Shown here in pieces: positions 5,159 through 6,286 of a stretch of DNA of 6,286 nucleotides. The translations under genes and the position numbers were made by a program. The notes beneath the pieces are model-generated. The model was given only the letters and a program-made list of their open reading frames with translations. It did not search any database and was not told the origin of the DNA. Each line of letters starts with the position of its first letter. Within the stretch, counting starts at the first letter, position 1. This DNA is from Planctomycetales bacterium (lineage in GTDB: Bacteria > Planctomycetota > Planctomycetia > Gemmatales > Gemmataceae), in NCBI GenBank assembly GCA_020054355.1, contig JAGVLI010000371.1, positions 1 to 6,286 of the forward strand, written 5' to 3'.

Positions 5159-5970
5159 GATACATGCAGGTACTGGCGATTTCATTTTTCGGCTTGCTGC
5201 TGGCCTCCGGCTGCACCAAGGCCGAGACACCCGAGGTGGCCGCAGCCAAGCCGGTTGCCGTCGTGAACGGGACACCGATTTCGCGCGACGTGTGGACCCT
5301 CTACATCAAGACGCGTCACGGCGGCAAGGCGCCGGGCGACCTGACGGCCGAGCAGCAGAGTGAAACACTCGAGGAGCTGATCGGCATGTATGCGGGCGCG
5401 CAGGAAGCCGAGAAGCAGAAGCTCGACGACGGCGAGCCGGGCGCCCGCCTCGAGCTGGTGCGCAGCAGCGCGCTCGCCGAGATGCTGTTCACCAAGTTCA
5501 CCGGCGGCGTGGAGCCGACCGAAGAGGAACTGAAGGCAGAATACGACGCCCGCGTGGCGGACCTGCCGAAGGCGGAGTATCGCGCCCGGCACATCCTCGT
5601 GGACGATGAAGCCAAGGCAAAAGACATGATCGCGCAGCTCGACAAAGGAGGCAGCTTCGAAAAGCTGGCGACGGACAATTCCAAAGACGGATCCTCGACC
5701 GAGGGCGGCGATCTCGGCTGGTTCAGCCCGGCCCAGATGGTCAAGCCCTTCTCGGACGCCCTGCAGCAGCTCGAGGTCGGCAAGTACACGGCGACGCCGG
5801 TAAAGTCCGAGTTTGGCTGGCACGTCATCAAGCTCGAGGAAACGCGTGCGACGACGCCACCGCCCTATGACGCCGTCAAGGCGCAGATCGGGCCGATGGT
5901 CAACCAGAAGAAGTTCGAGGCCCACCTCAAGGAACTGGTGAAGGCGGCAAAGGTCGAGCGCGCCCTCTGA
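5155..5970 (+). CDS. Parvulin-type peptidyl-prolyl isomerase lipoprotein (PpiC/SurA-like)
   Basis: The product has 271 residues. A hydrophobic signal (VLAISFFGLLLASGC) ends in a lipobox with C20 as the likely lipidated cysteine; the next residue is Thr, not Asp, so outer-membrane sorting is expected and the protein would face the periplasm. Residues 33-130 resemble the SurA/PrsA N-terminal chaperone part (PVAVVNGTPISRDVW and charged helices). The PpiC domain covers about 141-230: RARHILV with H146, D178 where human Par10 has its active cysteine (Asp is usual in this subgroup), GGDLGWF (184-190), KPFSDAL (197-203) and GWHVIKLE (221-228) with H223. It should speed proline isomerisation and folding of envelope proteins. 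The start ATG overlaps the bolA stop by 4 bases, and GAGGA lies 4 bases upstream, so translation is coupled. Confidence 0.92.
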   Translation: MRYMQVLAISFFGLLLASGCTKAETPEVAAAKPVAVVNGTPISRDVWTLYIKTRHGGKAPGDLTAEQQSETLEELIGMYAGAQEAEKQKLDDGEPGARLELVRSSALAEMLFTKFTGGVEPTEEELKAEYDARVADLPKAEYRARHILVDDEAKAKDMIAQLDKGGSFEKLATDNSKDGSSTEGGDLGWFSPAQMVKPFSDALQQLEVGKYTATPVKSEFGWHVIKLEETRATTPPPYDAVKAQIGPMVNQKKFEAHLKELVKAAKVERAL

Positions 5971-5974
5971 CCGG

Positions 5975-6286
5975 TTACTGGGCGATACGGAAGTATCGCG
6001 AGTAGGTGCGGTTCATCGGATTGATGGCTGGTGCAGCGATACGCGGCTGCACCAGCCTGCGCGTGACGTAGAAATAGACCGGCAGCAGGGGATAGTCCGC
6101 CAGCATCAGAGCCTCCGCTTGCTGCAGGGTCTCGCGGCGCCGCAGGGGATCCGATTCCTCGGCGGCAGATGCCAACAGGCCTGCATACCGGTCGTTGAGC
6201 CAGCGCCCGAAATTCTGCGGGCTGTCGCGGGTCATCGTGTCCAGGAATGTCGAGGCGTCGTTGTAGTCCGCGGTCCAGCCCACGCG
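5975..6286 (-). CDS. Peptide ABC transporter substrate-binding protein (OppA/DppA family), C-terminal fragment
   Basis: Partial gene: only the last 103 codons and the TAA stop (5977-5975) are in the window; the start lies beyond 6286. The visible part is the C-terminal end of an SBP_bac_5 domain. WTADYNDASTFLDTM resembles the E. coli OppA stretch WCADYNEPTTFLNTM, and LPVYFYVTRRLVQPRI resembles its VPVYYYVNARLVKPWV; the end NRTYSRYFRIAQ matches the family's closing strand. Such proteins capture oligopeptides in the periplasm and hand them to an ABC importer. Whether permease and ATPase genes follow cannot be seen: this gene is read toward the plus-strand operon, and only 4 bases separate it from the isomerase gene. 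A 12-bp inverted repeat lies in its coding sequence. The substrate (oligo-, di- or murein peptide) cannot be decided from the fragment. Confidence 0.9.
   Translation of the reverse strand, partial: RVGWTADYNDASTFLDTMTRDSPQNFGRWLNDRYAGLLASAAEESDPLRRRETLQQAEALMLADYPLLPVYFYVTRRLVQPRIAAPAINPMNRTYSRYFRIAQ
5982..5999 (+). terminator. Hairpin after the isomerase gene, inside the 3' end of the OppA-like gene
   Basis: GCGATAC (5982-5988) and GTATCGC (5993-5999) pair perfectly around a GGAA loop, a GNRA-type tetraloop when read on the plus strand. The stem starts 12 bases after the isomerase stop at 5970. No T-run follows, so a classical intrinsic terminator is not supported; it may protect the 3' end or act together with the larger hairpin at 6026-6057. 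It is also coding sequence for the last residues of the OppA-like protein, so coding constraint shapes it too. Confidence 0.35.
6026..6057. repeat. 12-bp perfect inverted repeat in the coding 3' end of the OppA-like gene
   Basis: GGCTGGTGCAGC (6026-6037) and GCTGCACCAGCC (6046-6057) are exact reverse complements separated by 8 bases. The stem would be very stable in RNA from either strand. It is 55 bases past the isomerase stop and encodes part of the LVQPRIAAPA segment of the OppA-like protein. A role as a shared terminator or RNA end-stabiliser for the convergent genes is possible but inferred; no T-run is present on either side. Confidence 0.5.

Noticed and set aside
5182..5925. Minus-strand open frame of 247 codons opposite the prolyl isomerase
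   Set aside because: The plus-strand frame has signal peptide, lipobox and parvulin motifs; the antisense peptide is Leu/Arg-rich without motifs.
1..6286. CRISPR arrays, insertion sequences, prophage or toxin-antitoxin genes
   Set aside because: No repeated units, transposase motifs, terminal repeats or small toxin-like genes were found; all space is filled by conserved housekeeping genes.

Overview
The window is a compact piece of bacterial chromosome with high GC content and almost no free space: ten protein genes (two cut by the window edges) fill it, and no gap exceeds 80 bases. The gene content points to a high-GC gammaproteobacterium. YciO, YciB and a BolA-type protein all closely resemble their enterobacterial relatives, but the cell uses Smc-ScpAB, as Pseudomonas and Xanthomonas relatives do, rather than the MukBEF of E. 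coli. The exact lineage cannot be fixed from this sequence. No rRNA, tRNA, CRISPR, insertion sequence or phage gene was seen.

Left part (1-4254, all minus strand, read from right to left): yciO (TsaC/Sua5-related), an M50 site-2-type membrane metalloprotease, trpS, scpA, scpB and the first 36 codons of rluB. Spacings are mostly a few bases (10 between protease and trpS, a 4-base GTGA overlap between trpS and scpA, 14 between scpA and scpB, 32 between scpB and rluB), so these read as one housekeeping operon. A 77-base gap after yciO holds a perfect TATAAT box and a 9-bp inverted repeat, which may start or modulate a separate transcript for protease-trpS-scpAB-rluB.

Right part (4327-5970, plus strand): yciB, a bolA-family gene and a lipoprotein-type parvulin (PpiC/SurA-like) prolyl isomerase, with overlapping ends (20 bases, then ATGA), hence a tightly coupled operon concerned with the cell envelope. 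It diverges from yciO across a 72-base gap and converges, with only 4 bases between, on the 3' end of an OppA-like peptide-binding protein gene (5975-6286, minus). Two perfect hairpins lie inside that 3' coding end and may end transcription of the plus-strand operon.

The most notable gene is trpS: it combines an insertion of about 65-70 residues before the KMSKS loop with a four-cysteine pattern (C-x21-C-x6-C-x2-C) closely matching the [4Fe-4S] site described in Thermotoga maritima TrpRS. Otherwise this is an ordinary housekeeping region. I do not see a previously undescribed multi-gene system; the second-look items are the trpS metal site and several intergenic or coding inverted repeats.
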